A stretch of 64,000 bases of DNA, from contig NZ_LXGN01000045.1 in the NCBI RefSeq assembly GCF_009372255.1, positions 264,912 to 328,911 of the forward strand, given 5' to 3'. The notes below the pieces were generated by a model. It saw only the letters and a list, made by a program, of their open reading frames with translations. It searched no databases and was not told the DNA's origin. The translations under genes were made by a program, and so were the position numbers. Of this stretch, positions 17,373-27,648 are shown piece after piece; within the stretch, counting starts at the first letter, position 1; each line of letters begins with the position of its first letter. This DNA is from Acinetobacter guerrae (lineage in GTDB: Bacteria; Pseudomonadota; Gammaproteobacteria; Pseudomonadales; Moraxellaceae).

Positions 17373-18782
17373 TTAACGCTTAAATTTTTTCTCGGCTTTC
17401 TTAAATTTTTGAATATAACGACGTTTACGCGCAGCGACGCGCTCATCGATTTGCGACTTACGTCCTTCAAATGGGTTTTCAGACGTTTTAAAGTCAATTC
17501 GCACAGGAGTACCTTCAAGCTTATAAACTTTACGAAACACATTTTCCAAATAACGACGATAATCTGCTGGAGTTTTATCTACTTTATTTCCATGAATTAC
17601 GATAGTCGGAGGATTTTGCCCACCCATATGCGCATAACGCATTTTAATACGCTTACCGCTAATCATCGGCGGTTGATGCGCATCTGTTGCATCATTTAAA
17701 ATTTGGGTTAATTTCGCAGGTGAAACTTTTAAATGCGAAGAATCATAAGCACGGTGAATCGATGGATATAACTCACCTACGCCTGTGCCATGCAAGGCAG
17801 AAATCAGATGTACTTTTGCCCAAGGAATAAAGTCAAAACGACGATCAACATCCAGTTTACATTGCTTGCGATCATACTCAGTCATGTTGTCCCATTTATT
17901 AATGGCAACCACCATGGCACGGCCCGCTTCAAGCGCATAGCCAATTAGATGTAGATCTTGCTCAACCACACCTTCACGAGCATCCAAAACCACAACAATC
18001 ACATGCGCATCTTTAATCGCTTGTAAGGTCTTTACAATTGAAAATTTTTCAATCATTTCATCAACTTTACCCTTACGGCGTACCCCTGCTGTATCGATCA
18101 GGGTATATTGGCGACCATCACGTTCATAAGGGATATAAATCGAATCACGTGTCGTTCCAGGCTCATCAAATGCCACAACACGTTCTTCGCCTAACAACCG
18201 GTTGACTAGCGTAGATTTACCAACATTTGGACGACCAATAATCGCGAGTCTTAGTCCTGTATTTTTGTCATGTTCTTCTGGATTTTCATCTTCAGGAACA
18301 TCTTCAAGCACATCTTCAAGCATCTGTGCCACACCGCGACCATGACTCGCTGCAACATGGATCGGTTCACCAAAGCCTAGTTTATAAAACTCGACCACGG
18401 CTGCTTCAGCGTGTACACCATCCACTTTATTGGCAACTAAATAAATTTTCTTACCCAGACTGCGTATTTCACGGGCAATTTGTTCATCTGAAGCAAGTAA
18501 TCCTGCACGAGCATCCACCACGAAAATAATAATGTCAGCTTCATTGATGGCGGTTTTTGACTGTTCCGCCATGTAAGCATCGATCCCCGCCTCACTTTCG
18601 CCGATACCGCCTGTATCTACCACAATAAAGGATTTATTTTGGTAAACGGCATCACCATATTTACGGTCACGAGTAAGCCCCGCAAAATCGGCAACAAGCG
18701 CATCACGACTCTTGGTAATCTGGTTAAATAGCGTTGATTTTCCGACGTTGGGACGACCAATGAGCGCAATAACGGGTTTCAT
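17373..18782 (-). CDS. der: Ribosome biogenesis GTPase Der (EngA)
   Basis: A 469-residue tandem GTPase needed for 50S subunit assembly. Both G domains have complete motifs: [12 protein letters not shown] with DTGG and NKVD in the first, [12 protein letters not shown] with DTAGV and NKWD in the second. A KH-like C-terminal domain ends in a basic tail (KKAEKKFKR). I start at the ATG at 18782 ([12 protein letters not shown]), which has TAGG upstream; a TTG/ATG extension to 18800 is less like the family. Confidence 0.97.
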   Translation of the reverse strand: MKPVIALIGRPNVGKSTLFNQITKSRDALVADFAGLTRDRKYGDAVYQNKSFIVVDTGGIGESEAGIDAYMAEQSKTAINEADIIIFVVDARAGLLASDEQIAREIRSLGKKIYLVANKVDGVHAEAAVVEFYKLGFGEPIHVAASHGRGVAQMLEDVLEDVPEDENPEEHDKNTGLRLAIIGRPNVGKSTLVNRLLGEERVVAFDEPGTTRDSIYIPYERDGRQYTLIDTAGVRRKGKVDEMIEKFSIVKTLQAIKDAHVIVVVLDAREGVVEQDLHLIGYALEAGRAMVVAINKWDNMTEYDRKQCKLDVDRRFDFIPWAKVHLISALHGTGVGELYPSIHRAYDSSHLKVSPAKLTQILNDATDAHQPPMISGKRIKMRYAHMGGQNPPTIVIHGNKVDKTPADYRRYLENVFRKVYKLEGTPVRIDFKTSENPFEGRKSQIDERVAARKRRYIQKFKKAEKKFKR

Positions 18783-18861
18783 AAAGTAACCTACATTCAA
18801 GATCAGCCATTTGGCATGAACAAGGAAATAATAAGGAAGATTTTAGGCCAAAGGCCTGAAT

Positions 18862-18904
18862 AAAAAACAACGGGGTTTTGAATATTGTGTATTCAAACAC
18901 CCCG
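18862..18904 (-). terminator. Terminator downstream of bamB
   Basis: On the minus strand a CGGGG...CCCCG stem, continued by TTTGAATA/TATTCAAA with one bulge, precedes a T-rich run (GTTGTTTTTTATT). It separates the bamB unit from der. Confidence 0.8.
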
Positions 18905-18960
18905 ACGAATATGAAGCATAAAATTCGCTAGCTGCTAGTTTAGCACAAGCCCGTATAAAA

Positions 18961-20109
18961 TTAACGGTTTTGCCAAACAGTAAATGCACCTTTGCGAGTA
19001 GACACATAAAGTTGATTATCAACTACGCGTAAAGTACGTACGTCACCACTGGTTTTTGATCGACCAACAAGTTGTCCGCTATTTGGATCAATTAGGTGCA
19101 AATAACCATCCAGATCACCCACCACAAGATCAGAACCTAACACGACTGGGTTACTCAACTGGCGGTGCATCAAAGCGTCACTTTCCCACGCTTTTTCGCC
19201 TGTGCTAAGGTTGTATGCTACCAGTTTACCGTCGGTTTGTGCCACGAAAACTTTGTCATTGCTGACCTCAGCACGTTTATTACTACTGGCGTTTTCGCTC
19301 CAGACCACTTGCTGTGCAGCGACATCAATTACAGTGACTTGCCCCTGATAACTGGTGGTTACTAGAAACTGGCCAACCACCACGGGATCACCATCAATAT
19401 CAATTAGGCGTTGCACATCTGAACGACCTTCACTGACTGCAACACGACGTTGAAAACGAGGTACACCACTAATCACATCAATGCCGTAAACATAAGCATT
19501 AGCCGATGCTACGATGACAGTATGATCATCCAACATAACAGGCGATGGCTGACCACGTAGACTAAACTGTACGTTTGGCATTTTATACGCCCAAAGTTGC
19601 TGTCCAGTCTGTAAATCGTGCGCAAAGACTGTACCATCATTGGCAATGGTCACTGCCCGTCCATCTTTGATTAAAGATGGACTAAGTAAAGCACCACTTA
19701 ACTGTGCCTGCCATTTTTTCTGACCCGTGCTTTCATCCAGTGCAAAGAGTTCACCTTTAGCACTACCCACTAAGACTACGCCTTCTTTGGCTTCGACACC
19801 TGAAGTCAATCCGTGTTTATTGACACGAGTTTCCCACACACGTTGTTTACCACGATAGGCAGAAACTTCACCTTTTGGATTTACAATAAAATTCACGCCA
19901 TTGTCAGAATCAAGCTGCAAACGTAGTGGATCTGCTTCATCTGTTGAAGAAACACTTTGTGAAAATACAGGAACCAAAGTTTTTGCCTGTGCCAGTTTTG
20001 GCAAAGGATTGGGTTTCGGTTCTTCCACTTTAAGTTTATTACTCGAGCAACCAACCAAAGCTGCTGCAACCAATGCAAGCGTAAACGGGAGCGTAAATTT
20101 TCTATCCAT
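18961..20109 (-). CDS. bamB: Outer membrane protein assembly lipoprotein BamB
   Basis: A 382-residue lipoprotein subunit of the BAM complex, acting at the periplasmic face of the outer membrane. The signal ends in a lipobox (ALVGC, Cys21). The mature protein is an eight-bladed beta-propeller of PQQ-like repeats, visible as recurrent Gly-x-x-x-A-L-D-x-x-T-G-x-x-x-W units (FALDESTGQKKW, FAHDLQTGQQLW, VAYNLSTGEKAW). Its start overlaps the yfgM stop by 1 bp, and it is the last gene of the hisS operon. Confidence 0.95.
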   Translation of the reverse strand: MDRKFTLPFTLALVAAALVGCSSNKLKVEEPKPNPLPKLAQAKTLVPVFSQSVSSTDEADPLRLQLDSDNGVNFIVNPKGEVSAYRGKQRVWETRVNKHGLTSGVEAKEGVVLVGSAKGELFALDESTGQKKWQAQLSGALLSPSLIKDGRAVTIANDGTVFAHDLQTGQQLWAYKMPNVQFSLRGQPSPVMLDDHTVIVASANAYVYGIDVISGVPRFQRRVAVSEGRSDVQRLIDIDGDPVVVGQFLVTTSYQGQVTVIDVAAQQVVWSENASSNKRAEVSNDKVFVAQTDGKLVAYNLSTGEKAWESDALMHRQLSNPVVLGSDLVVGDLDGYLHLIDPNSGQLVGRSKTSGDVRTLRVVDNQLYVSTRKGAFTVWQNR

Positions 20110-20810
20110 TAAGACTTATCCACCTGTGTGTCTAAAATCGGGCGTTCAATCTCAGGATCATCTACTAAAACGCCAACACTTTCGAGTTTAATTTGTAAAA
20201 TTTGACGCTCTTGCTTGCGTTTCAATAAATCATCCCACGCACTTTGATACGCTTTTTTTGCAGAAGCAATATCTTTTTTCGCGACATATATGTCGCCACG
20301 TGCTTCTTCAGCCGTAGCCTTAAATGCAGGATCCGTGACCGATGACAAGGTTTTTAACGCATCGTCATATTTATTTTGCGCAAGTTGAGCATAAGCTAGA
20401 CGAAGTTTAACCAATTGCAATAGACCGTTATCATTAAGTTTTGAGTTTTCGACTTTCTTTAATGACTTTTCTGCTGCGGCATAATCAGCTTTATCATAAG
20501 CTACTTTTGCCAACATCAGTTCAGTTTGAATGGCTTGTACTGAATCTGGCGCATCTTTGGTAATTTTATCTGCAGAGGCATATAAATTACTTAAAGCATC
20601 TGGATTCGACTCAGCACCCTGCGCCTGATCCATAAGTTGCTGTACTTTTGCAGTACGCACCTGATTTTCAGCCAGTGTTTTTTTCTGCCAATATTGCCAT
20701 CCAAAAAAGGCGATGAGCGCAATCAAAATACCACTAATGATGGCAGAGCCATATTTTTTACCGAACGACTTTAAATGATCCAGTTGTTCTTCTTCAGTTA
20801 ACGCACTCAT
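20109..20810 (-). CDS. yfgM: YfgM-type ancillary SecYEG translocon subunit
   Basis: A 233-residue protein with a short cytosolic start, one membrane anchor (about 24-43, IISGILIALIAFFGWQYW) and a periplasmic tetratricopeptide-repeat region. In E. coli YfgM binds the Sec translocon and PpiD. The gene order hisS-yfgM-bamB-der is the conserved one. It starts 30 bp after hisS. Confidence 0.9.
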   Translation of the reverse strand: MSALTEEEQLDHLKSFGKKYGSAIISGILIALIAFFGWQYWQKKTLAENQVRTAKVQQLMDQAQGAESNPDALSNLYASADKITKDAPDSVQAIQTELMLAKVAYDKADYAAAEKSLKKVENSKLNDNGLLQLVKLRLAYAQLAQNKYDDALKTLSSVTDPAFKATAEEARGDIYVAKKDIASAKKAYQSAWDDLLKRKQERQILQIKLESVGVLVDDPEIERPILDTQVDKS

Positions 20811-20840
20811 CTACGTTCCTTTTTCCTTCAGCTTTTTCGC

Positions 20841-22133
20841 TTATTTTGCCAATTTTTTAGTTAAAAATGAAACCAGTTGGTCAATCGCCACATTGGATTG
20901 TTCAGCGGTTGCCAACTCTTTTATGGTCAACTCACCAGCATTCCATTCGCGCTCACCCAAAATCATGGCATAAACAGCACCAGACTGATCTGCTTTTTTC
21001 ATCTGGCTTTTCATACTGCCCTGTGAACCAGTTTTGATACGCAGTGAACTATTGCTTGTTTCAAGCTGATCACGTAATTGTTCTGCCAAAATCAGTGCAT
21101 GCCCCTGATAAGCAGGTTCAGCCACCAAAAACACATCACAATCACGGACAGCCTGTGCTTGTTCAATTTGCTCAAGAAGCAACAATAAACGCTCCATACC
21201 CATTGCAAAACCAACAGCAGGAACAGATTGATCTGCTTTACCTTTCAATTGTCCAACTAAACCATCGTAACGTCCACCTGCACAAACGGTGCCCTGTGAA
21301 CCCAATGCTGTAGTCGTCCACTCAAAAACAGTTTTGTTGTAATAATCCAGACCACGTACCAGCTTTTGGTTGATCACAAAAGAAATACCTGCATCAGTTA
21401 AATACTGTTGCAGTTGTTTAAAGTGATTCATGCTGTCTTCTTGAATGAAGTCATGCAATTTCGGCGCATTTTCTAAAATTTTCTGTGTCGATTCAATTTT
21501 TGAATCTAAAATTCGCAGAGGATTTGTGGTTAAACGGCGCTGTGAATCTTCATCCAAAGCATCTTTATGCTGAGTCAAAAACTCAACCAAAGCTGCACGA
21601 TATTCTGCACGTTCGTCGATTTCGCCTAAAGTATTCAGTTCAAGCTGGACTTTATCCGCCATTCCTAAACGTTTCCACAAACGCGCAGTCAATAAAATCA
21701 CTTCAGCATCAATATCAGGGGTTGCCACGCCAAAGGTTTCCACCCCAAACTGATGGAATTGACGATAACGCCCTTTTTGTGGTTTTTCATAACGAAACAT
21801 CGGCCCAAGATACCAGACACGTGGTGTAGCCCCACGTAATAAATTATGTTCTAGCATTGCACGAACACAACCAGCCGTACCTTCGGGACGTAAAGTTAAT
21901 GATTCAGGCGGTGTTCCTTTGTCAAAAAAAGTATACATTTCTTTTTCAACAATATCCGTCGCATCACCAATAGCACGTTTAAATAAACCTGTTTGCTCAA
22001 CAATTGGTAACCGAATTTGCTGATAGCCATAAGTATCCATTAAAGATGCCAGATGTTGTTCTAAACGTCTCCATGCAGCCGTTTGGCTCGGAAGAATATC
22101 GTTAAAACCCTTGATTGCAACAATTGAACTCAT
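20841..22133 (-). CDS. hisS: Histidyl-tRNA synthetase
   Basis: A 430-residue class II aminoacyl-tRNA synthetase. Motif 1 ([12 protein letters not shown] region), motif 2 ([16 protein letters not shown]) and motif 3 ([14 protein letters not shown]) are all present, as is the histidine-specific [15 protein letters not shown]. The C-terminal anticodon-binding domain runs from about residue 330. It lies 3 bp after ispG. Confidence 0.97.
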   Translation of the reverse strand: MSSIVAIKGFNDILPSQTAAWRRLEQHLASLMDTYGYQQIRLPIVEQTGLFKRAIGDATDIVEKEMYTFFDKGTPPESLTLRPEGTAGCVRAMLEHNLLRGATPRVWYLGPMFRYEKPQKGRYRQFHQFGVETFGVATPDIDAEVILLTARLWKRLGMADKVQLELNTLGEIDERAEYRAALVEFLTQHKDALDEDSQRRLTTNPLRILDSKIESTQKILENAPKLHDFIQEDSMNHFKQLQQYLTDAGISFVINQKLVRGLDYYNKTVFEWTTTALGSQGTVCAGGRYDGLVGQLKGKADQSVPAVGFAMGMERLLLLLEQIEQAQAVRDCDVFLVAEPAYQGHALILAEQLRDQLETSNSSLRIKTGSQGSMKSQMKKADQSGAVYAMILGEREWNAGELTIKELATAEQSNVAIDQLVSFLTKKLAK

Positions 22134-22136
22134 GAC

Positions 22137-23255
22137 TTACTCAAAACTTGTACGAATAATTTCTTTAGATTTTGCTTCTTCAATCGCTTTTACACGATCA
22201 CGCACCATTGACTCAATTTCTTCGACCAATTGATCTGTATCAATTAAATGGCTTTTTTCACCATTGCGATAGACCAATGAACGAGGAGATGCCCCAACGA
22301 CTCCAATATCAGCTTCTTTGGCCTCACCAGGCCCGTTGACTTTACACCCAATCACAGAAACATCCATTGGTGTACGTATATCTTCCAGACGTTCTTCTAG
22401 CATCTGCATCACTTTAATCACGTTAAATTCCTGACGTGAACAGCTTGGGCAAGCAATAAAGTTAATGCCGTTAGAACGTAATCCCAATGATTTTAAAATA
22501 TCAAAACCGATTTTAATTTCATCTTCTGGTTCAGCAGCCAGTGAAATACGCATGGTATCTCCCACGCCTTCCATGAGCAGACCACCCAATGCAATCGCAG
22601 ACTTCACTGTACCTGTACGATAAATCCCCGCCTCAGTCACACCTAGATGTAATGGGTTATCAATCTGCTGAGAAAGTAAACGATAGGCATCCATGGTCAG
22701 AAAAACATTGGAAGCTTTGACACTGACTTTAAATTCGTGGAAATTCAGTCGATCTAAAATATCAATATGACGTAGTGCAGATTCAAGTAAAGCTTGCCCT
22801 GTAGGTTCGCCATATTTTTTCTGCAAATCTTTTTCCAAAGACCCCGCATTGACCCCAATACGAATCGAAATACCATGATGACGCGCTGCCGCTACGACTT
22901 CACGTACTTTTTGATCAGAACCGATATTACCAGGGTTAATACGTAGGCAATCTGCACCATAGTCTGCAACTGCCAATGCAATTCTATGATCGAAGTGAAT
23001 ATCAGCAACTAAAGGAACAGTGACTCGTTTACGAATTTCACCAAAAGCTTCCGCAGCTTCCATTGATGGGACAGACACCCGCATAATGTCTGCACCTACG
23101 TCAGCACAGCGCTGAATTTGTGCGACAGTCGCATCAACATCACAGGTTTCAGTATTGGTCATGCTTTGCACACTAATAGGTGCATCTCCACCGACATACA
23201 CTGAGCCAACACGAATTTTTCGTGTTGGTCGACGCTTGATTGGATTCTGGATCAT
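22137..23255 (-). CDS. ispG: 4-hydroxy-3-methylbut-2-enyl diphosphate synthase IspG
   Basis: A 372-residue enzyme of the MEP isoprenoid pathway that reduces MEcPP to HMBPP. The TIM-barrel part begins around [14 protein letters not shown]. The 4Fe-4S ligands are in [12 protein letters not shown] and [10 protein letters not shown]. It lies between rodZ and hisS in the same orientation, as in other gammaproteobacteria. Confidence 0.97.
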   Translation of the reverse strand: MIQNPIKRRPTRKIRVGSVYVGGDAPISVQSMTNTETCDVDATVAQIQRCADVGADIMRVSVPSMEAAEAFGEIRKRVTVPLVADIHFDHRIALAVADYGADCLRINPGNIGSDQKVREVVAAARHHGISIRIGVNAGSLEKDLQKKYGEPTGQALLESALRHIDILDRLNFHEFKVSVKASNVFLTMDAYRLLSQQIDNPLHLGVTEAGIYRTGTVKSAIALGGLLMEGVGDTMRISLAAEPEDEIKIGFDILKSLGLRSNGINFIACPSCSRQEFNVIKVMQMLEERLEDIRTPMDVSVIGCKVNGPGEAKEADIGVVGASPRSLVYRNGEKSHLIDTDQLVEEIESMVRDRVKAIEEAKSKEIIRTSFE

Positions 23256-23279
23256 TATTTCACTCTCATTTAATCTTCA

Positions 23280-24062
23280 TTAACGAGATAAACGGAAATC
23301 TGCTTTTCCATTTACCGTATATGGAGACAATGAAATCGGTTCTTGGTTTAGACTTAATGACACAGCCGCTGCATCATCCAGACGAATTTGAAATGGCGAT
23401 TGACCATTTAAGGTTATAGTCGATGCCTGACGCCCTGTTGCCAAGACTTTACCAGTAGAATCGACAATATGTACCGATGTCGGACGATTAAAGTTAAGCA
23501 CCAACTCATCTCCAGAAGTTGCTGCTCCTGTATTTAATGGTAAAACTTCAACACTTGAACTTTGCGGTGCGACCGTATTATTTTTCTTGGTAGACCAGTT
23601 TTGAACCATGGTCACAATAATACCAATCACAATCAAAGCCAAAATCAGAATAAGACTACGTTTCAACCACTTTCTGTTCCGATCACTTTTTGAACCAGGT
23701 AATTTCCCCATAATTTTAATTGGGGAGTTGGTTAAAGCATGATTTGGTAACAAACCTGTATCATTCGCATAAATTTCATCGAAGCGCTGAATAATCGCAG
23801 TTGCATCTGTTTTTAAGTATTTCGCATAAGAGCGATAATACCCTTTGATAAATGCAGGTTCTGGCAAGCTTTTATAGTCATCTTGCTCTAAAGCGGTTAA
23901 GGTTTTAGGTGGCATATTTAAATCAGATGCCACTTCATTTAACTCAAGCTTCTGGGCAAGACGAATCTGACGTAAGTACTCACCTGGACGTTGAACATTT
24001 CCTAATGCTGAAGTAGGTGAACTTGAGCCAGTTGGCTGCTGTGAATTAGGATTTATTTCCAT
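23280..24062 (-). CDS. rodZ: RodZ-like cytoskeletal helix-turn-helix membrane protein
   Basis: A 260-residue protein with a cytosolic HTH_25 domain (about 28-95, GEYLRQIRLAQKLELNEVASDLN), a single membrane helix (about 131-150) and a periplasmic DUF4115 domain. RodZ links MreB to the elongation machinery and helps set cell shape. It overlaps pilF by 10 bp, the usual pairing. Confidence 0.88.
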   Translation of the reverse strand: MEINPNSQQPTGSSSPTSALGNVQRPGEYLRQIRLAQKLELNEVASDLNMPPKTLTALEQDDYKSLPEPAFIKGYYRSYAKYLKTDATAIIQRFDEIYANDTGLLPNHALTNSPIKIMGKLPGSKSDRNRKWLKRSLILILALIVIGIIVTMVQNWSTKKNNTVAPQSSSVEVLPLNTGAATSGDELVLNFNRPTSVHIVDSTGKVLATGRQASTITLNGQSPFQIRLDDAAAVSLSLNQEPISLSPYTVNGKADFRLSR

Positions 24063-24856
24063 ACGGCCTCAGTACTGTACTGTAATTGCAAATAACGTTT
24101 ATATTCTGAACTATCGGGAAATAAAGCACGAAGTTGATTCACCAGTGCTTGCATTCCAACTCGATCACCATTGGCTCGTGCAACACGAATCCCCACCCAA
24201 AGCGCACGTGCGCCTTGATTGGTTTGTCCCACTGTACGGACATATTGTTCATACATTTGAGTCGCCGCTGGCATTTGCTGTTGCAAATAAAAAATCTCTG
24301 ACAACTCTAACATAGATACATAAGAGTCGCGGTTTGCCTGTAAAGCTTGTTTGAATGACTTTTCAGCATTCACACGATCGCCAAGCAATACATATATACG
24401 CCCCAGATTTTCTAGAGCACGATAACGCTGATCGTACCCCAATGTTGCCCCTGCAATCGTAAATTGTTCAATCGCGTCATTATAACGTTTCAATTGGTAT
24501 AAGTACGTACCATAATTATTACGAGCCTGTGCATTAGTAGGTTCTTCCGAGATTGCACGTTTAAAATACGTGTCTGCTTTCTCGAGATTTGTTGCACTGC
24601 CTTCTTGTTGTAAAAGCACACCCATCATCATATTGGCCATGGAATCACGCGAGTTCACATCCAAAGCCTGATCTAATGCACGCTTAGCCGCATCCAGATC
24701 ACCTGCCTTAATATATTCAGCTGCCAGTTGCGTGCGCACCTGTACAGCTTTTTTTGGGTCTTTGGTTGTTTTTTGAGATTGGCATCCCGTTAACAGCAAT
24801 GCCATTAAACATGCTGAAATCCAGACTGTGGAACGTGAAGTGAATCTACTCAACAA
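24053..24856 (-). CDS. pilF: Type IV pilus biogenesis lipoprotein PilF/PilW
   Basis: A TPR lipoprotein that assists assembly of the PilQ secretin. The signal ends in a lipobox (ALLLTGC). At least four TPR units follow, with typical A-x-x-x-x-x-x-x-A-L and NYG motifs. I choose the TTG at 24856, preceded by GGGGG, giving 267 residues and no overlap with rlmN. The ATG at 24934 would overlap rlmN by 62 bp and put 26 extra residues before the signal. Confidence 0.85.
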   Translation of the reverse strand: MLSRFTSRSTVWISACLMALLLTGCQSQKTTKDPKKAVQVRTQLAAEYIKAGDLDAAKRALDQALDVNSRDSMANMMMGVLLQQEGSATNLEKADTYFKRAISEEPTNAQARNNYGTYLYQLKRYNDAIEQFTIAGATLGYDQRYRALENLGRIYVLLGDRVNAEKSFKQALQANRDSYVSMLELSEIFYLQQQMPAATQMYEQYVRTVGQTNQGARALWVGIRVARANGDRVGMQALVNQLRALFPDSSEYKRYLQLQYSTEAVWK

Positions 24857-24872
24857 CTCTACCCCCAATATA

Positions 24873-26099
24873 TTATCCCTGTGAACGAATAATCTCTTGT
24901 CGCTCTGCGACTTTCTTTTTCCATTGTTCAGCACGACGAGTTCGATCTGCGACCTGCCCTACCAGTTGACCACATGCCGCATCAATATCATCGCCACGTG
25001 TCTGTCGAATCGTACACACAAATCCAGCATCAGACAAAGTTTTTTGAAAGGCAATAATTCGATTTCGGCTAGAACGACCATATGGCGCATGCGGAAATGG
25101 ATTAAATGGAATCAAATTTATTTTACTTGGTAAATTTTTTAATAGTTTAATCATTTGTTGTGCATGTTCAGGGTGATCATTTACACCATCTAACATCACA
25201 TATTCAATCGTGACATGTTTACGCGTACTTTCATTGCCACCTTTTGCCAGATAACGCTGACACGCTGCAATCAATTGCTCAAGTGGATATTTTTTATTGA
25301 TTGGAACTAACTCATTACGCAGTTCATCATTAGGTGCATGCAAAGAAATTGCGAGAGCGACATCAATATCCTGTGCCAGTTGATCAATCTTTGGAACCAC
25401 GCCAGAGGTAGATAACGTTACACGGCGCTTGGACATCCCATAAGCAAAGTCATCTAGCATCAATTGCATTGAGCTAAGTACCGCATTGTAATTTAGCAAT
25501 GGCTCACCCATGCCCATCATCACGACATTTGTGACGGAACGACTACGTTCTGCTACAGGCACATCTTCCATATAAGACTGATTGGCGACCCAAAGTTGTC
25601 CAATAATTTCATCAGGATTTAAATCGCGCTGGAAACCTTGCTTACCCGTAGAACAAAATGAACAATCCAGTGCACAACCCACTTGTGATGAAATACACAG
25701 TGTTTTACGTGACCCAGTCTTGTCTTCAGCAGGAATCAATACGGTTTCAACTAACGAACCTGCACCATCACCCACACGGAACACCCATTTACGGGTTCCA
25801 TCTTTAGAGTAGTGACGATGTACGACTTCAGGCGCTGTAATTTCACATACCTGTTCAAGTTTGGTGCGCAATTTACCTGAAATATTGGTCATTTCAGCAA
25901 AATCAGTGACAAAATACTGATGAATCCACTTCATCACTTGTCCTGCACGAAACTTTTTCTCTCCTAATTGTTCAAAAAATCCTTCTAGTTCTGCGCGAGA
26001 CATACCCAATAGATTAACTTTGGCACGGACAGCATTTTGCACCGCATCAGCAGGCTGTGCATGTTCTGTTGGTGCTGGGAGATCTATTACAGAAGCCAT
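24873..26099 (-). CDS. rlmN: Dual-specificity 23S rRNA/tRNA adenine-C2 methyltransferase RlmN
   Basis: A 408-residue radical-SAM enzyme that methylates A2503 of 23S rRNA and A37 of some tRNAs. The cluster ligands are in [15 protein letters not shown], the GEPLLNYN loop binds SAM, and the second catalytic Cys is in [18 protein letters not shown]. It is the first gene of the rlmN-pilF-rodZ-ispG run. Confidence 0.96.
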   Translation of the reverse strand: MASVIDLPAPTEHAQPADAVQNAVRAKVNLLGMSRAELEGFFEQLGEKKFRAGQVMKWIHQYFVTDFAEMTNISGKLRTKLEQVCEITAPEVVHRHYSKDGTRKWVFRVGDGAGSLVETVLIPAEDKTGSRKTLCISSQVGCALDCSFCSTGKQGFQRDLNPDEIIGQLWVANQSYMEDVPVAERSRSVTNVVMMGMGEPLLNYNAVLSSMQLMLDDFAYGMSKRRVTLSTSGVVPKIDQLAQDIDVALAISLHAPNDELRNELVPINKKYPLEQLIAACQRYLAKGGNESTRKHVTIEYVMLDGVNDHPEHAQQMIKLLKNLPSKINLIPFNPFPHAPYGRSSRNRIIAFQKTLSDAGFVCTIRQTRGDDIDAACGQLVGQVADRTRRAEQWKKKVAERQEIIRSQG

Positions 26100-26170
26100 G
26101 AGATTACCTAAACCATAGAAGTGACGAAGAAATCTTGCCTAATATTTCAGCAAATTTATTCAGAGAAAAA

Positions 26171-26207
26171 TAAAAAACCAGATAAGTATAATACCACTTA
26201 TCTGGTT
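26171..26207 (-). terminator. Terminator after ndk
   Basis: AACCAGATAAGT and ACTTATCTGGTT form a perfect 12-bp stem with an 8-base loop, followed on the minus strand by TTTTTATTTTT. Confidence 0.92.
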
Positions 26208-26220
26208 TGGATGCTCTCGA

Positions 26221-26652
26221 TTAACGAGTGCGTGGGAAGATCTCTTCAGCAGCGAAGAAATACGCAATTTCACGCTCAGCAGATGCTACAGAGTCAGAAC
26301 CATGTGCAGCATTTTCATCGATGCTTGTTGCGAAGTCAGCGCGGATTGTACCTGGTGCTGCTTCTTTCGGATTCGTTGCGCCCAAAATTTCACGGTGTGC
26401 AAGAACTGCATTTTCGCCTTCAAGTGCAGAAACAACAACTGGACCAGAAGTCATGAATGCAACTAGGTCAGCAAAGAAACCGCGCTCTTTGTGCTCTGCA
26501 TAGAAGCCTTCAGCTTCTGCTTGAGACAAATGCTTGTATTTGATCGCAACTGGTTTTAAACCCGCTTTCTCAAAACGTGCAATGATTTCGCCAATGTGGT
26601 TTTTACCAACAGCATCTGGTTTGATGATCGATAAAGTACGTTCGATTGCCAT
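26221..26652 (-). CDS. ndk: Nucleoside diphosphate kinase
   Basis: A 143-residue enzyme that equilibrates nucleoside tri- and diphosphates. The phospho-histidine is in the motif [14 protein letters not shown], and the N-terminal [12 protein letters not shown] is standard. It is monocistronic, with its own strong terminator. Confidence 0.97.
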   Translation of the reverse strand: MAIERTLSIIKPDAVGKNHIGEIIARFEKAGLKPVAIKYKHLSQAEAEGFYAEHKERGFFADLVAFMTSGPVVVSALEGENAVLAHREILGATNPKEAAPGTIRADFATSIDENAAHGSDSVASAEREIAYFFAAEEIFPRTR

Positions 26653-26763
26653 GAGTGGCTCCTCGCTTAAAATTTTAAACGTAAAAAATTGGGCGCATTA
26701 TACCGATGTCAACGGTAATAATCAGCCTTGATTGTGTAAAAGTTATAAATTTCCGATGATTTT

Positions 26764-26964
26764 TTAGCGAACTTCATCAATCCATGTCATTTGAATGGCT
26801 TCTAACAGCCCTTCAGTCGATTTTGCAGGATCATCAGAGAAATCTGGCAAAGCACAAATCCATGCGTGTAAATCAGTAAAACGAACCCATTGTGGATCAA
26901 CATCTGGGTGTGCATCACTCAGTTCAATTGCGATATCAATGGTATCCGTCCAGCGTAAGCCCAT
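26764..26964 (-). CDS. iscX: Fe-S cluster assembly accessory protein IscX
   Basis: A 66-residue acidic protein close to E. coli IscX: MGLRWTDTIDIAIELSDAHP and VRFTDLHAW are shared. It binds IscS and modulates cluster assembly. I start at the ATG at 26964, with AGGA nine bases upstream, instead of the 24-bp longer frame. No isc genes lie beside it. Confidence 0.9.
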   Translation of the reverse strand: MGLRWTDTIDIAIELSDAHPDVDPQWVRFTDLHAWICALPDFSDDPAKSTEGLLEAIQMTWIDEVR

Positions 26965-27067
26965 GGTATGTCCTGTTGCATCAATCAAATAATGCTACTT
27001 TAGCAAATTTCAGGCAAAGCGAACATGTGAACTGTTGGATTTATTAAAGGGCAATGCACATTCAAAC

Positions 27068-27619
27068 TTATAAATGAATATTCATCAATGGTGCTGCAAA
27101 AATAATTCCACAACCAACCACAGTCCCAATGACAGCCCCAACAATCACATCACTTGGATAATGTAATCCCAATACCATGCGAGACAAAGCTACCAAAATA
27201 GTAAAAGGAAGCATAATAACCACCAAAATTGGCTGGATATAACCTAATGCGATGCTCGCCATAACCGCGTGTAAAGTATGCCCCGATGGAAAACTAAAAT
27301 GATCCAATGGGCGTTCACCCAGTACAATCACCTGATGCACCTGATAAGGGCGCGGGCGTGTGGTTTTATGTTTTAGAAACTTGTAAATTCCAGTTCCCAC
27401 AGAACCACCTAATAATAAGTAAATGATTTGTAGACCATAAAACAACCCTTGAGATAGCCAAACCATAAACAGCATGACGTACCAAAATAGACCATCACCA
27501 AGCCGACTGATGATTTTAAAGAAATGCGCAATTCGCTGTGAATGCGAAAAATGGTTCAGATACAGACAACCTTTTAAATCTAAATCGAGTATTCTAATTT
27601 TAGCGTTTTTAAAATTCAT
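27068..27619 (-). CDS. PAP2-family membrane phosphatase
   Basis: A 183-residue membrane phosphatase with about five hydrophobic segments. The three phosphatase signatures are present: KHKTTRPRP, FPSGHT and SRMVLGLHYPSDVIVG. The likely substrate is undecaprenyl pyrophosphate or a phosphatidic acid-like lipid. The ATG at 27619 has AGAGGAG seven bases upstream; the longer frame to 27718 overlaps the glycosyltransferase. Probably co-transcribed with the glycosyltransferase 30 bp upstream. Confidence 0.88.
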   Translation of the reverse strand: MNFKNAKIRILDLDLKGCLYLNHFSHSQRIAHFFKIISRLGDGLFWYVMLFMVWLSQGLFYGLQIIYLLLGGSVGTGIYKFLKHKTTRPRPYQVHQVIVLGERPLDHFSFPSGHTLHAVMASIALGYIQPILVVIMLPFTILVALSRMVLGLHYPSDVIVGAVIGTVVGCGIIFAAPLMNIHL

Positions 27620-27648
27620 GGTGACACTCCTCTCACTTAAACGGAGAT

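Noticed and set aside
18845..18860. Short hairpin AGGCC/GGCCT
   Set aside because: Three-base loop and no T run; too weak for a terminator when a stronger one lies 10 bp away.
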